A stretch of 64,000 bases of DNA, taken from the NCBI RefSeq assembly GCF_033473495.1, contig NC_088937.1:1302001-1366000 (forward strand), given 5' to 3'. A model generated the notes under the pieces. It searched no databases. It worked only from the letters and a program-made list of their open reading frames with translations, and was not told the origin of the DNA. Position numbers and translations under genes: made by a program. Origin of the DNA: Cercospora beticola (Eukaryota; Ascomycota; Dothideomycetes; Mycosphaerellales; Mycosphaerellaceae). Of the stretch, positions 40,723 through 52,172 are shown piece after piece. The first letter of the stretch is position 1; the number at the start of each line of letters is the position of its first letter.

Positions 40723-42435
40723 CTAGACGACAGGGCTATCGTAATGCTGCAAGCTTGCCTTCCATAGCTCCCGTGAGCCAATTTCACACACGCTATCCGA
40801 CCAGATAAAGTTCTTGACCTCCAGAATGGCCTGTTCATACGTCAACGGCCGATGGGAGAGATAACTCTCAAGTGCGTGCTCAAAGAACAGCCGATTCTCT
40901 GTTTCGTAGGCAGCCATGCCCGAGATCAATATTGTCCAGAGCAACAAGCTTTGCACACTGCTGTGCCAATAACTCATATCTGTCTTTTCTAGCAGCTTAC
41001 GGATCTGAGCTGTGAGACGAGCATTCCAGCCATTGTGTGACGGCATCGGAAGCATTGCACCGTTGGAATAAATTAAGCAGGTCGTGCAACAGATCTTGTA
41101 TAGGAGTCGATTGGTGCGGTCTTGCTCATAAGCCGGAAGGTCATCCCATGATGGCAAAGACAGCAATCGATGGATGATCGCATTACGGACATCCAGAAAG
41201 CGCTGCTCTTTGGAATTGGTCGAGCAGCGTCGCAGGCACTGTGACATGAACATGTCCAAACAAGGGAGATCTGAGAAGAGTGTGATGGCTTTCGCAGGGA
41301 GCACATTGGCAAGGCGAGAAAATCCAGCACCTGCAGTGCACGTAAACGAGCTTTCGGAGGGCGGACTGGAAATGATTGACTCGTAGTAGTCCGGCAAGAG
41401 GTCTGACACATGAAGATCCCAGTAACAGTCAAAGTCAGGACGGATGTCGTGCACAGCTGAGCTTCGCCGGAAAATGTCTACTAGAGCGGCCATTGGTGCC
41501 AGTCCAGGCATCTGCAAGGCTTTCAGACCTCCAAGTTGATTGATGAGGAAAAACGCAGTTCGCTCGTGTGCTTCAATGGCATCTGTGCGTCCCCAGCACC
41601 TAGATTCATTAGACGTGAAGGGATGTGGCGCCTTCATTGGCACTTACCTGAACCAGTTTGCAGAGGGCAAATGTGGTCGAAATGGGAGAGCCCGTTCTTC
41701 CAGATGTCGAGGCTCAACTTCGTGATTGGAAAGAATGAGCATCCCAAAGATCAACTTTTCCTGTTCGTGCCGAATCATTGTCGCGATTCGCTCAATACCT
41801 TGTCGGATGAGGTTGATGGCTTTGGATTTATGTACGAGCGTGCGATTATTGTTAATGTGGGTCAAGTCGTTCTCGAGATAGGCCAAGTAGGTGTCCCCAG
41901 CGGTGCAGTGCGCATGGAACACGATAGGTGATGTGCAGAAGTCCTCGAACCACTGTCGACTGATGGCATCTCCGGCCACCACAGGCCAGACCACAGAGGC
42001 CATGAGAGAGCCTGTGCCTGCTGACAAGGTATCGCTGACCGAGTCAAATGTCGACAGACCGCCAGCACCGTAAGCAGGGGAAAGCGATTTCGCCAACGGC
42101 AAGGCCACCGCGCTCGAGACATGTTCCTCTCCATCGGGCGAACACTGGGTCTCATCGACAACGCTGCTGACACTATCAGATCGATGGTGCTGGTGCTGTG
42201 AAGAAGCCGATCTGTTGCCCGGGCCGCTGGAGAAGCTCTCTGCGGCACGGAAATCACTGCGTGAAGATACACGATGTCTCATCTTGCTTTTGGCGGCCTG
42301 TTGCGATTTGCGGTAGCCTACACTTGCGGCGTGGGATCTCGCGGCCCTGCTGCGTCCGCCTTCATTGCCAGCATCTCGCGGCTGAACAGTCACGAAGGCG
42401 AATTTAGCTTGTCTCTTGCTGCCGGAGGCGTCCAT
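40723..42435 (-). CDS. fungal transcription-factor-like protein lacking a zinc cluster
   Basis: Exon 1 is 42435 down to 41648 and exon 2 is 41599 down to 40723, joined over a 48-nt intron that splits an Arg codon (NWFR|CWG); 554 residues. Near the start it has KFAFVTVQPRD followed by a basic stretch (GGRSRAARSHAASVGYRKSQ), the pattern seen at the amino-terminus of many Pezizomycotina proteins that carry a fungal transcription-factor regulatory domain but no Cys6 zinc cluster. The long helical second half (AINLIRQGIERIATMIRHEQ, then HERTAFFLINQLGGLKALQM) fits that regulatory domain. A Ser-rich linker separates the two. Role in gene regulation is inferred from the family. Divergent from the UVRAG-like gene. 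Confidence 0.75.
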
Positions 42436-42812
42436 AGCGCCATGTCTCTTCGTCAAAGGTGGGATGGGATATAGTCAGAGGTGTAGCACACGCAGTCGTC
42501 AGCGCCCGGCCGTGTCTCTCTCGTGCATGTGCACGGTCAGTGCTCCCAGCAGGAGAGAGCATCGTGACAGAGGATGCTGCATCTCGTATCAGGAGATGGA
42601 TGCGAGAGTGCGCGGGCGTGGCGTTTTCCTGTTTTCTTGGGTGAGGTCGAGGCTCTGGCAGCCAGCGGAAGGGCAAGCTTTCGCCAGTCAGCTCACGTCC
42701 AACTCGCGAAGCAACGACCGACCGCACCGACAACACTGCGTCGCATTGGCCGCTCGAGTCCATGGCTGCTGCACCTCTCACGCCCTCCCGACGGCAATAG
42801 AAGACGCCATGC
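42436..42812. promoter_or_regulatory. divergent promoter, regulator and UVRAG-like gene
   Basis: This 377-bp gap lies between two divergent start codons (42435 minus, 42813 plus). No motif assigned. Confidence 0.45.
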
Positions 42813-44867
42813 ATGGCGCAACACAACTCGACAACGACCCCGGCTGAACGCTCCTCATGGCTGCTGCCCACCAACCGCCGCCTGCGCAACCTGCTGGCCA
42901 TCTCCCTCCGCAACATCTCGCTCGGTTTCGCCTCGCCGGTGCGCCGGAAAGACCAGGCCTACGATGACGATGCCCTGCCACAGACTCTCACGTCGCCCGC
43001 GAAGCTGCTCGCCCTCCAAGAGCAGAAGGCATTGGGTCATTCGCGAAGCTCGACCGATCTGCGGGCAGTTGTGGAAGCTGCAGCTACCGATGATGAGCGT
43101 CCTCAAGAGGCCACTCCTGCTAGTCGAAGTCCGACAGCCACGTCGAAAAAGGGCAAGGAGAATGTATCACAGACTGCACAAGCATCTCCACGACGGCCAC
43201 AGTTGAGGAGGCCGAGGAGGCGAAGTACTCTGGAATGGGCCAATGCTACGCCGCAAAGGCGACAGGAGAAGCTGCAGGCTACTGTCACTGGGCGCATGGC
43301 AGATGCATTCTTCAGCTTGCATGTGCAGGGCGTTAAAGGTAAGCCGTGATGGGCAAAGTATGGGGGCATCACTGACAGGTGCCGAGCAGAGCCTGTATAT
43401 GTCTCTGAAGTAGTCGAGCAAACCATGAATCCCACCTTTCGACACATAGACTGGACAGCATGTGCCCCGGGAGTCACGCGATCGGGCAATGTCAAGCTGC
43501 GTGTCTGGGCCAAAGGAGCCAAAGCTGGGAATTGGCAGCAGTTGCTTTCCGTGGACATTGCATTGGATGGCCTTTACTACTTGGGTAAAAATGTATGGCT
43601 GCCTGGCATCTTGAGCGTGAACCCTCGGGGCAAGATACACCGCTGATTGCTGTAGATGGACGCCCTCCACACGAAATTGCCCGAGAACGCTGTCATCATG
43701 CATATGATTGACGGCCTTTACGTTGCTCCCACCGGGTCAGTGGCTGAGCTCACGTCGTCTCGACCAGGCTCAGCTGCAACAGCCTCGTCTGTGCAGTCAC
43801 GAGCGGTCAGCACTTCTTCCTTTGATGCGCTGCTAAGGCTGTCCAAACTGGATGACAGCATTCAGGATGCCCTGGCCACGCGTAACCAGATCGCGGACGA
43901 TCTAGAACGGTTGCTGCAGGCGAGCAAGGCAGCTTTGACAAATCGTGATGCAGTCGCCGAAGCCGAAGATCGCATTAAAACGATCGATTACGCCAAGAAG
44001 ACTGTGGAAAAGCAGCTCGAGAAGGCTCGCAAGCAGCAAGAAGAAAGACGTGCGGCGCTCAAGACTAGACGCGATTTGATGGCCTCAGAAGCCGCCACTC
44101 GCGAGAATCACGAAAGGACCATGCAACAGGTCAAGCCTGAATTCCCAAGTATGCGAGATGAGCACGAGGCCAAGAAGAACGCAATGCAAAACCAACGGCG
44201 ACGAATTTGTGAGGACCTGCAGCACATATACCCCATTGAGCAGGTTTCGGGCAAAGTTCTGTCCTTCAGCATCGGGGGCCTTCACCTCCCGAACTCGGAC
44301 CATCTGGACTCGGAGCCCCCAGAAACTGTGGCTGCTGCACTTGGCTATGTTGCTCATACTCTCCAGCTTCTGTCGTTCTACCTGTCGCACCCACTACCAT
44401 ACCCGGTCACGCCACGGGGAAGCACTAGCTCTATTCATGACCCCGTTAGCATACTGCAAACCAAAAACCCGATCACAAGCGAGCAAGCCGAGGATAAACT
44501 ACGAACGTATCCACTGTTCAGCAAGAGCATGCCAAGGTTTCGTTTCGAGTATGCGGTTTTCCTGCTGAACCAGAACATCCGCATAATCTTGGACAGCGCT
44601 TTCAGTCTTCGGGTACTGGACATACGGCAGACATTGGCGAATTTGAAGTACCTGCTCTACGTTGCAACTGCGGGTGATGGAGAGCTTCCAGCTCGCAAAG
44701 CTGGTGGCATCCGAGGTCTGATGCGAGTGCCTGCATTGGAGCGAACCGGTAGTGCCGACTCAGCGAGCAGTGGTCTCTCAGGCCTCACCTTGTTCAGTAA
44801 CGGCAAAGCCAGAGCACATGGAGGTGCTGCAGATAGACTGCGGGAAATCAGTGCCAAGGTGTCCTAG
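42813..44867 (+). CDS. UVRAG/Vps38-like protein (ATG14 superfamily)
   Basis: Exons 42813..43338, 43390..43592 and 43656..44867 give 646 residues. A C2-like beta region (ADAFFSLHVQG, EPVYVSEVVEQTMNPTF and LKLRVWAKG-like strands) precedes the junction YYLGKN|MDALHTKLPENAV and FHMIDG-type segment VIMHMIDGLYV. A long coiled coil (about 300-440, e.g. AEAEDRIKTIDYAKKTVEKQ) is followed by the BARA-like end domain with FSIGGLHLPNSDHL and ALGYVAHTLQLLSFYLSHPL. This is the plan of the Vps38/UVRAG subunit of the class III PI3-kinase complex II, acting at endosomes and vacuoles. Atg14 itself is the main alternative; the C2-like part favours UVRAG. Confidence 0.8.
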
Positions 44868-45359
44868 ATGAGATAGATCATGCAGATCCAATCCGTTCAA
44901 ATCAAGGTCAGAAAGACGCCATAGGCCTCGATAGCTCCGCAAGATTCCAGTCCAGTAAGCGAATATCCTTCTGCGTCGACTCACTATGGAGTATCGTGAA
45001 GTGTATTGTATTGAGAGGTGAAATGTAGGCAGCGTAAGGCGCTTGTCAAGCTTATACCGCGATGAAATGAAGTCGAATGTGAATGTGCTCGCTGCCCAAC
45101 TGCGTCACGATAAGCACGTCCAAAGAAGAAGGTTCCAAAGAAGAAGTAGTAAGCATGTCTACAAGAACAAATACAGAGTCTACTCGTCCCTGTATTGTGA
45201 GGTCAGCCAGACCTCAAACCCCAAAATCACCCCAACGCCATGCATTGCCCAATCGTGAAACATGTCATATTCGTAGGCATATCTACCGCAGCGTGTAGAG
45301 ATTCATCCACAATAGCGGCCGCGATTGGCGAGACCCAATGGCTCCGAGTTCAACGGTGC
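44868..45359. other. intergenic between convergent genes
   Basis: This 492-bp gap lies between the UVRAG-like gene and the convergent GTPase gene. Nothing recognised. Confidence 0.55.
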
Positions 45360-47408
45360 TTACGCAGCCTTAGATGTCGAGCCTTTCGATTCAACTGGCT
45401 CGCTTTTCGGTGTCTCATTCTGCTTCGCCGGGTCCGGGTTCAGAGGTTTCGACGGATCGTACCCAACAGCCTTGACGATACCAAGACCTTTGGTACGTCC
45501 CTCACGGAACAGTATCCTGTCGCCAACAGCTAAGAACTCTGGACGTTGGACGAAGCGGAAAGCCACTGTAGCTCGATCACCAGTTCGGATGTAGTCTCGG
45601 TCGATGTCGATGATGGCACAGGTCTGGCTCACAGGACCGACATGCAACATGGCCTGATACTTGGTCCGGATGGTGGTAGCGTGCGAAAGGATAAGGACCT
45701 CTGCAACGAACTCGCGGTAGACCTGTGGCTTTGGAGCCTCGAGATGCGGATTTGCATCGGATTTGGCCAGCAGGACTACCATTCCTTTCCGCACGTCCTT
45801 GCGTCGCACTCGTCGAAGTGCAAACGAAGCACTTTGGCCGGCGGTGGCAGCGGGAGTGCTTATGCGTTTTCGTTCGATGGAGCGAACTGTAGTCGTGGTG
45901 AATTGGCCCAGCCCATCCGGTCCAACCATGACGGTGTCGCCAGCATGGACGATGCCCGACTTCACGACACCGGAGACCACAGTACCAACGAATGGAACCG
46001 AGAAGGTGTCGTTGACGTGGAACTCGAAAGGAGCATCCACGTCGTACTTGCCGTGGTGTGGCAGGATGTTCAAGAATTCTCGAACCAAATCCAGCGATTC
46101 GCCTGTGACGTTGGAGACTTGGAAGATTGGGCATATCCTCTGAGAAACGAACTGTGTAGCAGTGTTGATACACTCCTCGCGGTTCTTGATGAAGATAGGT
46201 ATCTTGCGTGCTCCCGGAGATTTGAGGATCTTGGTCAACTGGGTGATGGTCTGCTGCAGGATCTGAGGCGGGCAGATGTCGATCTTGGTGATGACGACCA
46301 TGACTGGTACATTCAGAGCCAGGGCAATGCCGAGGTGCTCTTTCGACATTCCGATCAGGCCATTGTTCGCCGCTACCATAAGCAGGCAGTAATTGGGCTC
46401 GCTGGACAACAGTCCAAAGACCGTTGTCCGTAGGTAGCGCTCGTGCCCGGCCAAGTCTGTGAACGAGATGACTTTGGCGCTTCTCTTTCCAATCTCCTCC
46501 CAGCTCAACTTTCGGCCAGGTACTCCAGAAACCACGACCTCGCCTTTGGTGTCAAATCCCATAATCTCCATGCCCACACTCGATGTGCGACCAGATTCAA
46601 TCTCGTGCTTATGCCGGAAGAGATTTACCCGTGCCTTGCCACGACCATCATCCAGCCCGCCCTTAACCAGCACACCGAGTAACGTGCTCTTGCCTGCATC
46701 GACATTGCCCACCACAGCGATACGGGTCTCAATCTGGTCATCGACATCGGTAGGTCGCCGTCTGATCATGATCTTACCCACACATCCTCGCTCTTTCTTG
46801 TTCTCATTGCCCACGTCGACTGGGCTATTTGGGACGTTTTTGGTCATCAATACCTTCCAATCGGCCTTGAGCTTGGTGGCGATGGCCTGCAGCCGCGCGA
46901 GAGCAGCATCCCATTCCTGCTCGGTCAATTGCTGGCTGTCGCCATTGTCCTCCAATCCGACATCGAACAAGCACTCATTGTGCCCCTCATCTAGTCGCGT
47001 ACTGATGACAGCTTCGAGCTGCTTCGTACTCTCATCCTTTGTCGCATCATCGACATCGAGCAGAAGGTGTTTTAGCCGTACTTTGGGCTTGTCGTCTCCG
47101 AGATCTAATGTGTCGAGAATGTCGAGCTCTGCATGTTCGGTTTTGGATGCGCCGTTCGTCTTCTCCGGCCCATTGATCGGCGGGCGCCGTAGCGCTTGCT
47201 GCTTATTGACATAGTCGGCGAAGTCGCTGAGTGCCTATCACGACAGTCAGTCAGAAAGGAGCGTCGCACCAATGATCGTTATGCAAGGGATGCGTGAATG
47301 TCAAATGGAATGAAGAGGATTGCGAATTGCAGCACATACATTCTCGCCAGCTCGGCGCTCTTGAGCCGACTGTGGCACTTCCTTGTACCGCTCTGCTCGT
47401 GTCGCCAT
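45360..47408 (-). CDS. GTP-binding protein of the GTPBP1/2 family
   Basis: Exon 1 is 47408 down to 47340 (MATRAERYKEVPQSAQERR..) and exon 2 is 47234 down to 45360, joined in phase 0 over a 105-nt intron; 647 residues. GTPase motifs are complete: G1 GNVDAGKSTLLGVL at about 199-212, switch region ESGRTSSVGMEIMGFD, G3 DLAGHERYLRTTVFG and G4 TKIDICPP. Elongation-factor-like beta-barrel domains II and III follow. The switch sequence and the length identify the GTPBP1 branch of translational GTPases, linked in animals to ribosome rescue and mRNA turnover. The function in fungi is not settled. The tail is Lys/Pro/Ser-rich. Confidence 0.92.
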
Positions 47409-47768
47409 GATCGCGGGAATTGTGTTTGTCGGTTACGCTGCTATTCGTAGGATCATCGCTATGCGATCTCGCGTAGGAAAAGTGATCAATGGAAGTTGTT
47501 TGCAGGGAGGCGAAGCAGGTACATGTCGCAGGTGAGCTGTCCATGTCCGGGCGTGACTATAAGGCCGACTGGTGGGGTGCGTGAGTCGAATCAAGCAGTC
47601 ATTCATCGTGGGGAAGCCCCACTGCTGCACTGCTGCTTTGGGACGACCCTTTGACCACCGCTTTCCTGCCTGAGAGACCGGACAAACAAAAAGTGACTCA
47701 AAAGCGATTCCAATGACATGCTGTGGTCACTCATTGGAATGATTCTTCGTTGCTATACATGCTATGGA
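47409..47768. other. intergenic, no gene seen
   Basis: This 360-bp stretch holds the promoter of the GTPase gene and the 3' flank of glyoxalase II, both on the minus strand. Nothing recognised. Confidence 0.5.
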
Positions 47769-48877
47769 TCACGAGTTATTCTTCGCCTCCCTCAATGCCG
47801 CCATGACATCAACCCGCTCAGTCTTGCCTGTGAACTTCTGCACTGTTGGATCGTCGAGCCGCATGAACACGTTGTGCTGCTTCTCGTCTCCGATTGTGAA
47901 TTTGCCTTGGGTTTGCTTGTTGGAACTTGCGAATGATTCAAGCTTCTTGACCGGGTCGGACTGCAACACCTTGATACCGAATTTCACGTTGCCCTTCGTG
48001 TACTCATGCCCTGGGAAGACTTTGGTGTCATCCGGAAGAGCAGCAAGAGTCTTGTTCAGTGCAGCATCCATCTCCTCCGCTGTGCCTTCGAAGAATCGCC
48101 CACAACCGCCGATGAACAGAGTGTCGCCGGTGAACACGGCTCTGTCGTTGCCGTCTTCAAATAGATAGCAGATGCTGTCTTGTGTATGACAAGGAGTATG
48201 GAGAGCCTTGACTTTGATGCCCTCTCCTATGGTGAAGGTCTCGCCATGGCTAGGAGTCTTCGTAACTTGATCACAGTCTTTGCCACCGATGATGGGTAGC
48301 TTGTAGGCCTTCAAGATCTCCTTGTTGCCGCCGGCGTGATCATGATGGCTGCGAAAAGATCAGGATTCGAACCAACATGCGGGATGCCGAGCTTACTGAT
48401 GTGTGTTGATGATATTCGTCAGCTTCACTCCTCCATCGACAGCCTTCTTGAGCGATGGCAGGACCCTGAGTGTTGTCAGTACTCCTTCTCGCATGAACCG
48501 CTGCGTATAATGTATGATCGTACTCTGGTGGGTTTGCCGGATCGATGATAACTCCTTCTTTCGTCTTGTCGTCCGTCACGACTAACTTGCGTCAGCGGCA
48601 TTCAAGGCATGATCCTGCAGGATATACACACGGTAGGCATAATTGTTGCCAGTTCCCTCCCCTGGAAGTTCAATGTCAATGCGCTGCCGAGCCACCTTGA
48701 TGTCTCAGCTTGCTTACACATGGGAATGCTCTCGATATGCATCTTGCGTGTTTGTTGCTTCGAAGAATCAGCCAGGAAGAAGTATCCGATAAGCAAGGCG
48801 ATGCTTACAACGAGAATTGATCGAAATACGGGCTGCCTGATGGTCTGCTTGAAGGCGTTCACAAAAGTCATTTGCAT
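47769..48877 (-). CDS. GLO2: glyoxalase II (hydroxyacylglutathione hydrolase), two possible starts
   Basis: Five exons on minus: 48877..48718, 48661..48632, 48581..48524, 48465..48397 and 48348..47769. They rebuild the family: MHIESIPMW|EGTGNNYAY|LVTDDKT, then KLTNIINTH|HHHDHAGGNKE, where the zinc motif HxHxDH is completed across the last splice, then LHTPCHTQDSICYLFED, VFTGDTLFIGGCGRFFEGTA and KVFPGHEYTKGNVKFG. The enzyme hydrolyses S-lactoylglutathione in methylglyoxal detoxification. From ATG 48742 the product has 253 residues, the standard cytosolic size. ATG 48877 adds 45 residues with a basic start and a hydrophobic stretch (SILVVSIALLIGYFFLA), which could be a mitochondrial leader or membrane anchor. 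I give the longer span. Confidence 0.92.
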
Positions 48878-49127
48878 CGACAGCTATTGAAAGTGATCGC
48901 GGAGTCGCAAAGCTGCGATGAGCTTTAGCCGTGGCGATGATATCACCCAGCTTACCCTGCCTGCGAGTGGGTCGTGGCTGGTGGAACTTGGAAGCTCTGT
49001 TCGCTCCATGAGCCGGGCGCAAGCAACTTCTTGAACGGCAAACCAGATCATCGCGCCAAACTCAACATCACGACTGTCAACCTCCTGGACCTCCGAACAA
49101 CGTGCATTTGGCGCCGATGCTTGGACA
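48878..49127. promoter_or_regulatory. divergent promoter, GLO2 and MGM1
   Basis: This 250-bp gap lies between divergent start codons (GLO2 long form at 48877 minus, MGM1 at 49128 plus). If GLO2 starts at 48742 the gap is 385 bp. Confidence 0.45.
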
Positions 49128-51953
49128 ATGACTTCGAGGCTGCTGTCCTCGCGGCTCGCGCAGCGAACCCCGACAGCCCTCGTCCCAGCACCGCGACCCA
49201 ATGTAGCCACCCTCTACAGCAGCAGCGTGCTCGCTGCCAAAAGGCCCATAACACACTCCGCATTATCTGGATCAACAAGCGTTCTAAGAAGATGGACTCA
49301 GCGGAAAGCCTGGCCTGCGGGCGCGAATGCCATGCACAATCTGCCAGCAGTCCGCCATGCCTCGTTCGCTCGTGTCATCCCGAAACTCTTCATGAAGCTG
49401 GCTCGTGTACCAGCGATGATGGGTTTGACGATGGTCGGAGGTTTGGCATATTTGCAGTATCAGACTGCCCAGGCTGGAGCGTATGCAATGGATGTATTCG
49501 GTCGGGCAAGGGACGCTACCGTGGGTGCGGCGAATGGTGCGATGGAAGGAATGGGAGGCATCTTTGCACAGATCAGTCGAGGTGCTGAGAAGACTAAGGA
49601 GGATGCAAAAAGCATACAAATGCCGCAGTGGATGAAGGACATATATGAGGGACGGGCAGGAGGAGAAGGAGGCGAAGGTGGAAGTGGTGGCCCGAACGAG
49701 CCCAAGCAGAGTGGTGTTGGCGTCACCGGAGCTGGTGCAGCCACCGCTGCTGCGTTCGCGCTTGACTCTGAGGGACAAGAGGATGATAGAACAGGAGACG
49801 AGGCGGCAAGAGACGACCAGATGATGCTGCTCACAAGGAAAATGATCGAGATCAGGTCGCTATTGCAGACTGTGGGACAATCAGAAACGCTCACACTACC
49901 TTCAATCGTTGTGGTCGGATCACAGTCCTCAGGAAAAAGTTCTGTCCTGGAGGCCATAGTTGGACACGAGTTTCTTCCCAAAGGCTCAAACATGGTGACC
50001 CGGCGGCCGATTGAGCTTACCCTGGTCAACACTCCCAAGGTGGCCGCAGAGTATGGCGAGTTTCCTGCGCTGGGTCTTGGTCGAATGACAGACTTCAGTC
50101 AGATTCAAAAGACACTCTTGGACCTGAACTTGGCTGTGCCAGAGAAGGATTGCGTCTCGGACGATCCTATTCAACTGAGAATTTACTCGCCTAACGTTCC
50201 TGATCTTTCTTTGATCGATCTTCCGGGTTACATCCAAGTGGAGGCCTTCGACCAGCCCACCGAACTACGCACAAGGATACAGGATCTCTGCGACAAATAT
50301 ATCAAGGCACCTAATATCATTCTAGCCATTTCCGCAGCGGACGTGGATCTCGCCAATTCGACAGCCCTTCGTGCGGCAAGGAGAGCGGATCCGCGAGGCG
50401 AACGGACGATTGGTGTTGTGACGAAGATGGATCTGGTCGACCCGGAGCGAGGGGCTCAGATCCTCGCAGACAAGAATTACCCTCTGCGGTTAGGCTACGT
50501 CGGCGTGGTCTGCAAAATTCCGCAGGAAACGAGGTCTCTGTTCTCGCGAGGCGCACAAAACATTACAAGCCTGATTACGAAGAACGAAGCGGCCTTCTTT
50601 AATGCCCACCCGGACACTTTCGGACCGGAGGCGAAGTCTAATGTTACGGTTGGCACTCCAGCATTACGCAAAAAGTTGATGCATGTTCTGGAGAGCACCA
50701 TGTCCGCGTCGTTGAAGACAACCAGTGAAGCCATTCATCACGAGCTCGCCGAGGCATCGTACGAGTTTAAAGTGCAATATAACGAGCGACCTCTGAGTGC
50801 TGAGAGCTACCTTGCTGAGTCGCTGGACGTGTTCAAACATGGCTTCAAGAAGGTTTCCGAAGAATTTGGGCGGCAGGAAGTTCGTGATATCGTTAAGCGC
50901 GAGCTTGATCAGCAGGTCCTCAATCTGCTTGCACAAAGGTATTGGAACAGGCCTGTGGAAGATCTGCGGCCAGTCGATCAAAACTCAGAATCGATTCAAG
51001 AGCCGCTCGAGAGTCTGCCCAAAGCAGACCCAGAGAATCCTCTTTGGCATCTGAAGCTTGACGCTTCGGCGTCCACACTCACAAAGCTGGGAATTGGCCG
51101 CCTGGCAACGACAGTCACCGCGCAAGCACTACACAGTGCTGTGCAGGACCTTATACAAAATACTCCATTCGCTTCGCACCCATTTGCCGTGCAAGCCATC
51201 ACAAGCGCGTCTGAAAACATCCTCAAAGACCTTGCGTATGACACCTCAGACGAACTCGAAATCTGTGTCAAGCCGTACAAGTATCGAGTTGAGGTCACAG
51301 ACCATGAGTGGAAGCAGGGACGCGAAAACATCTCCAAAGGCCTGAAAGATGAATTGCAGTCCTGCGAGAATGCCCTGAAGGCAGTTGAAGATCAGATTGG
51401 CGGTCGAAGAAAGGCCAAAGACGTGTTGTCTTTCATCGATCGTGTGAGAAAAGGTGACATCGTGCTGGAAGGCAATGGCGTTGGAGGCGCAGGCGGCTTC
51501 TCAGCAGCTCTGCTTGAAAAGGGCAAAGAAGCTCTCTTCCTCCGCGATCGTGCTGACATATTGCGCATGCGCTTGGCAGCAGTCAAGAGTCGGCAGTGCG
51601 CGCAGCCCAAGAATAAATATTACTGCCCAGAGGTTTTCCTTGACGCAGTGGCGGAGAAACTCACGTCCACGGCTGACCTCTTCCTGGACGCTGAACTATT
51701 ATCCAAGTTCTACTACCAATTCCCTCGCGTGCTGGAGAAATGGGGACGCGATCTGGACGAGAACACAATTGAAAGATTCGCACGTGAGGATCCGAAGATT
51801 CGTCGGCATCTTGACGTGGTCAAGCGCAAGGAACTGCTCGAGCATGTTCTGAAAGAAATGGAGGGCCTCAGACAGCTCGAGGCTCGCGAGAAGAGGAACA
51901 GCAATCGTGGGACACAGACAGAAGAGAAGAAGCGTCGCGGCTGGTTGTTTTGA
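49128..51953 (+). CDS. MGM1: mitochondrial dynamin-like GTPase Mgm1 (OPA1 homologue)
   Basis: Single exon, 941 residues. The first 80 residues are Arg/Ser-rich without acids (mitochondrial presequence). A membrane segment lies at about 94-112 (VPAMMGLTMVGGLAYLQYQ). A second weakly hydrophobic run, GAGAATAAAFAL (201-212), sits where the rhomboid protease Pcp1 cuts the yeast protein. The GTPase domain has G1 GSQSSGKSSVLEAIVGHEF (264-282), G3 DLPG and G4 TKMD, followed by middle and effector regions up to the tail EEKKRRGWLF. Mgm1 drives inner-membrane fusion and shapes cristae in the intermembrane space. The absence of introns over 2.8 kb is notable for this window. Confidence 0.95.
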   Translation: MTSRLLSSRLAQRTPTALVPAPRPNVATLYSSSVLAAKRPITHSALSGSTSVLRRWTQRKAWPAGANAMHNLPAVRHASFARVIPKLFMKLARVPAMMGLTMVGGLAYLQYQTAQAGAYAMDVFGRARDATVGAANGAMEGMGGIFAQISRGAEKTKEDAKSIQMPQWMKDIYEGRAGGEGGEGGSGGPNEPKQSGVGVTGAGAATAAAFALDSEGQEDDRTGDEAARDDQMMLLTRKMIEIRSLLQTVGQSETLTLPSIVVVGSQSSGKSSVLEAIVGHEFLPKGSNMVTRRPIELTLVNTPKVAAEYGEFPALGLGRMTDFSQIQKTLLDLNLAVPEKDCVSDDPIQLRIYSPNVPDLSLIDLPGYIQVEAFDQPTELRTRIQDLCDKYIKAPNIILAISAADVDLANSTALRAARRADPRGERTIGVVTKMDLVDPERGAQILADKNYPLRLGYVGVVCKIPQETRSLFSRGAQNITSLITKNEAAFFNAHPDTFGPEAKSNVTVGTPALRKKLMHVLESTMSASLKTTSEAIHHELAEASYEFKVQYNERPLSAESYLAESLDVFKHGFKKVSEEFGRQEVRDIVKRELDQQVLNLLAQRYWNRPVEDLRPVDQNSESIQEPLESLPKADPENPLWHLKLDASASTLTKLGIGRLATTVTAQALHSAVQDLIQNTPFASHPFAVQAITSASENILKDLAYDTSDELEICVKPYKYRVEVTDHEWKQGRENISKGLKDELQSCENALKAVEDQIGGRRKAKDVLSFIDRVRKGDIVLEGNGVGGAGGFSAALLEKGKEALFLRDRADILRMRLAAVKSRQCAQPKNKYYCPEVFLDAVAEKLTSTADLFLDAELLSKFYYQFPRVLEKWGRDLDENTIERFAREDPKIRRHLDVVKRKELLEHVLKEMEGLRQLEAREKRNSNRGTQTEEKKRRGWLF

Positions 51954-52172
51954 TTGAAGCACAGCATGTACAGACCACAGGGGCGTTTTTGAGTGATAAG
52001 GGTGGGTCGTGACTAGAAGGACGAAGATACCATGATTCGCGAGTTGTACTGATATCCCACTCACTGGTTAGATGCAGCGTTCTCTTCATAAGTAATTCGA
52101 GCATTCAGCGGATGGCTTCCATTTCGCGAGCTCCATGTCCATGTTCAAGATCGACTTTCCTCGCCACCGCAA

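Noticed and set aside
45546..46433. 295-codon plus-strand frame
   Set aside because: Antisense to the well-supported GTPBP1-type GTPase.
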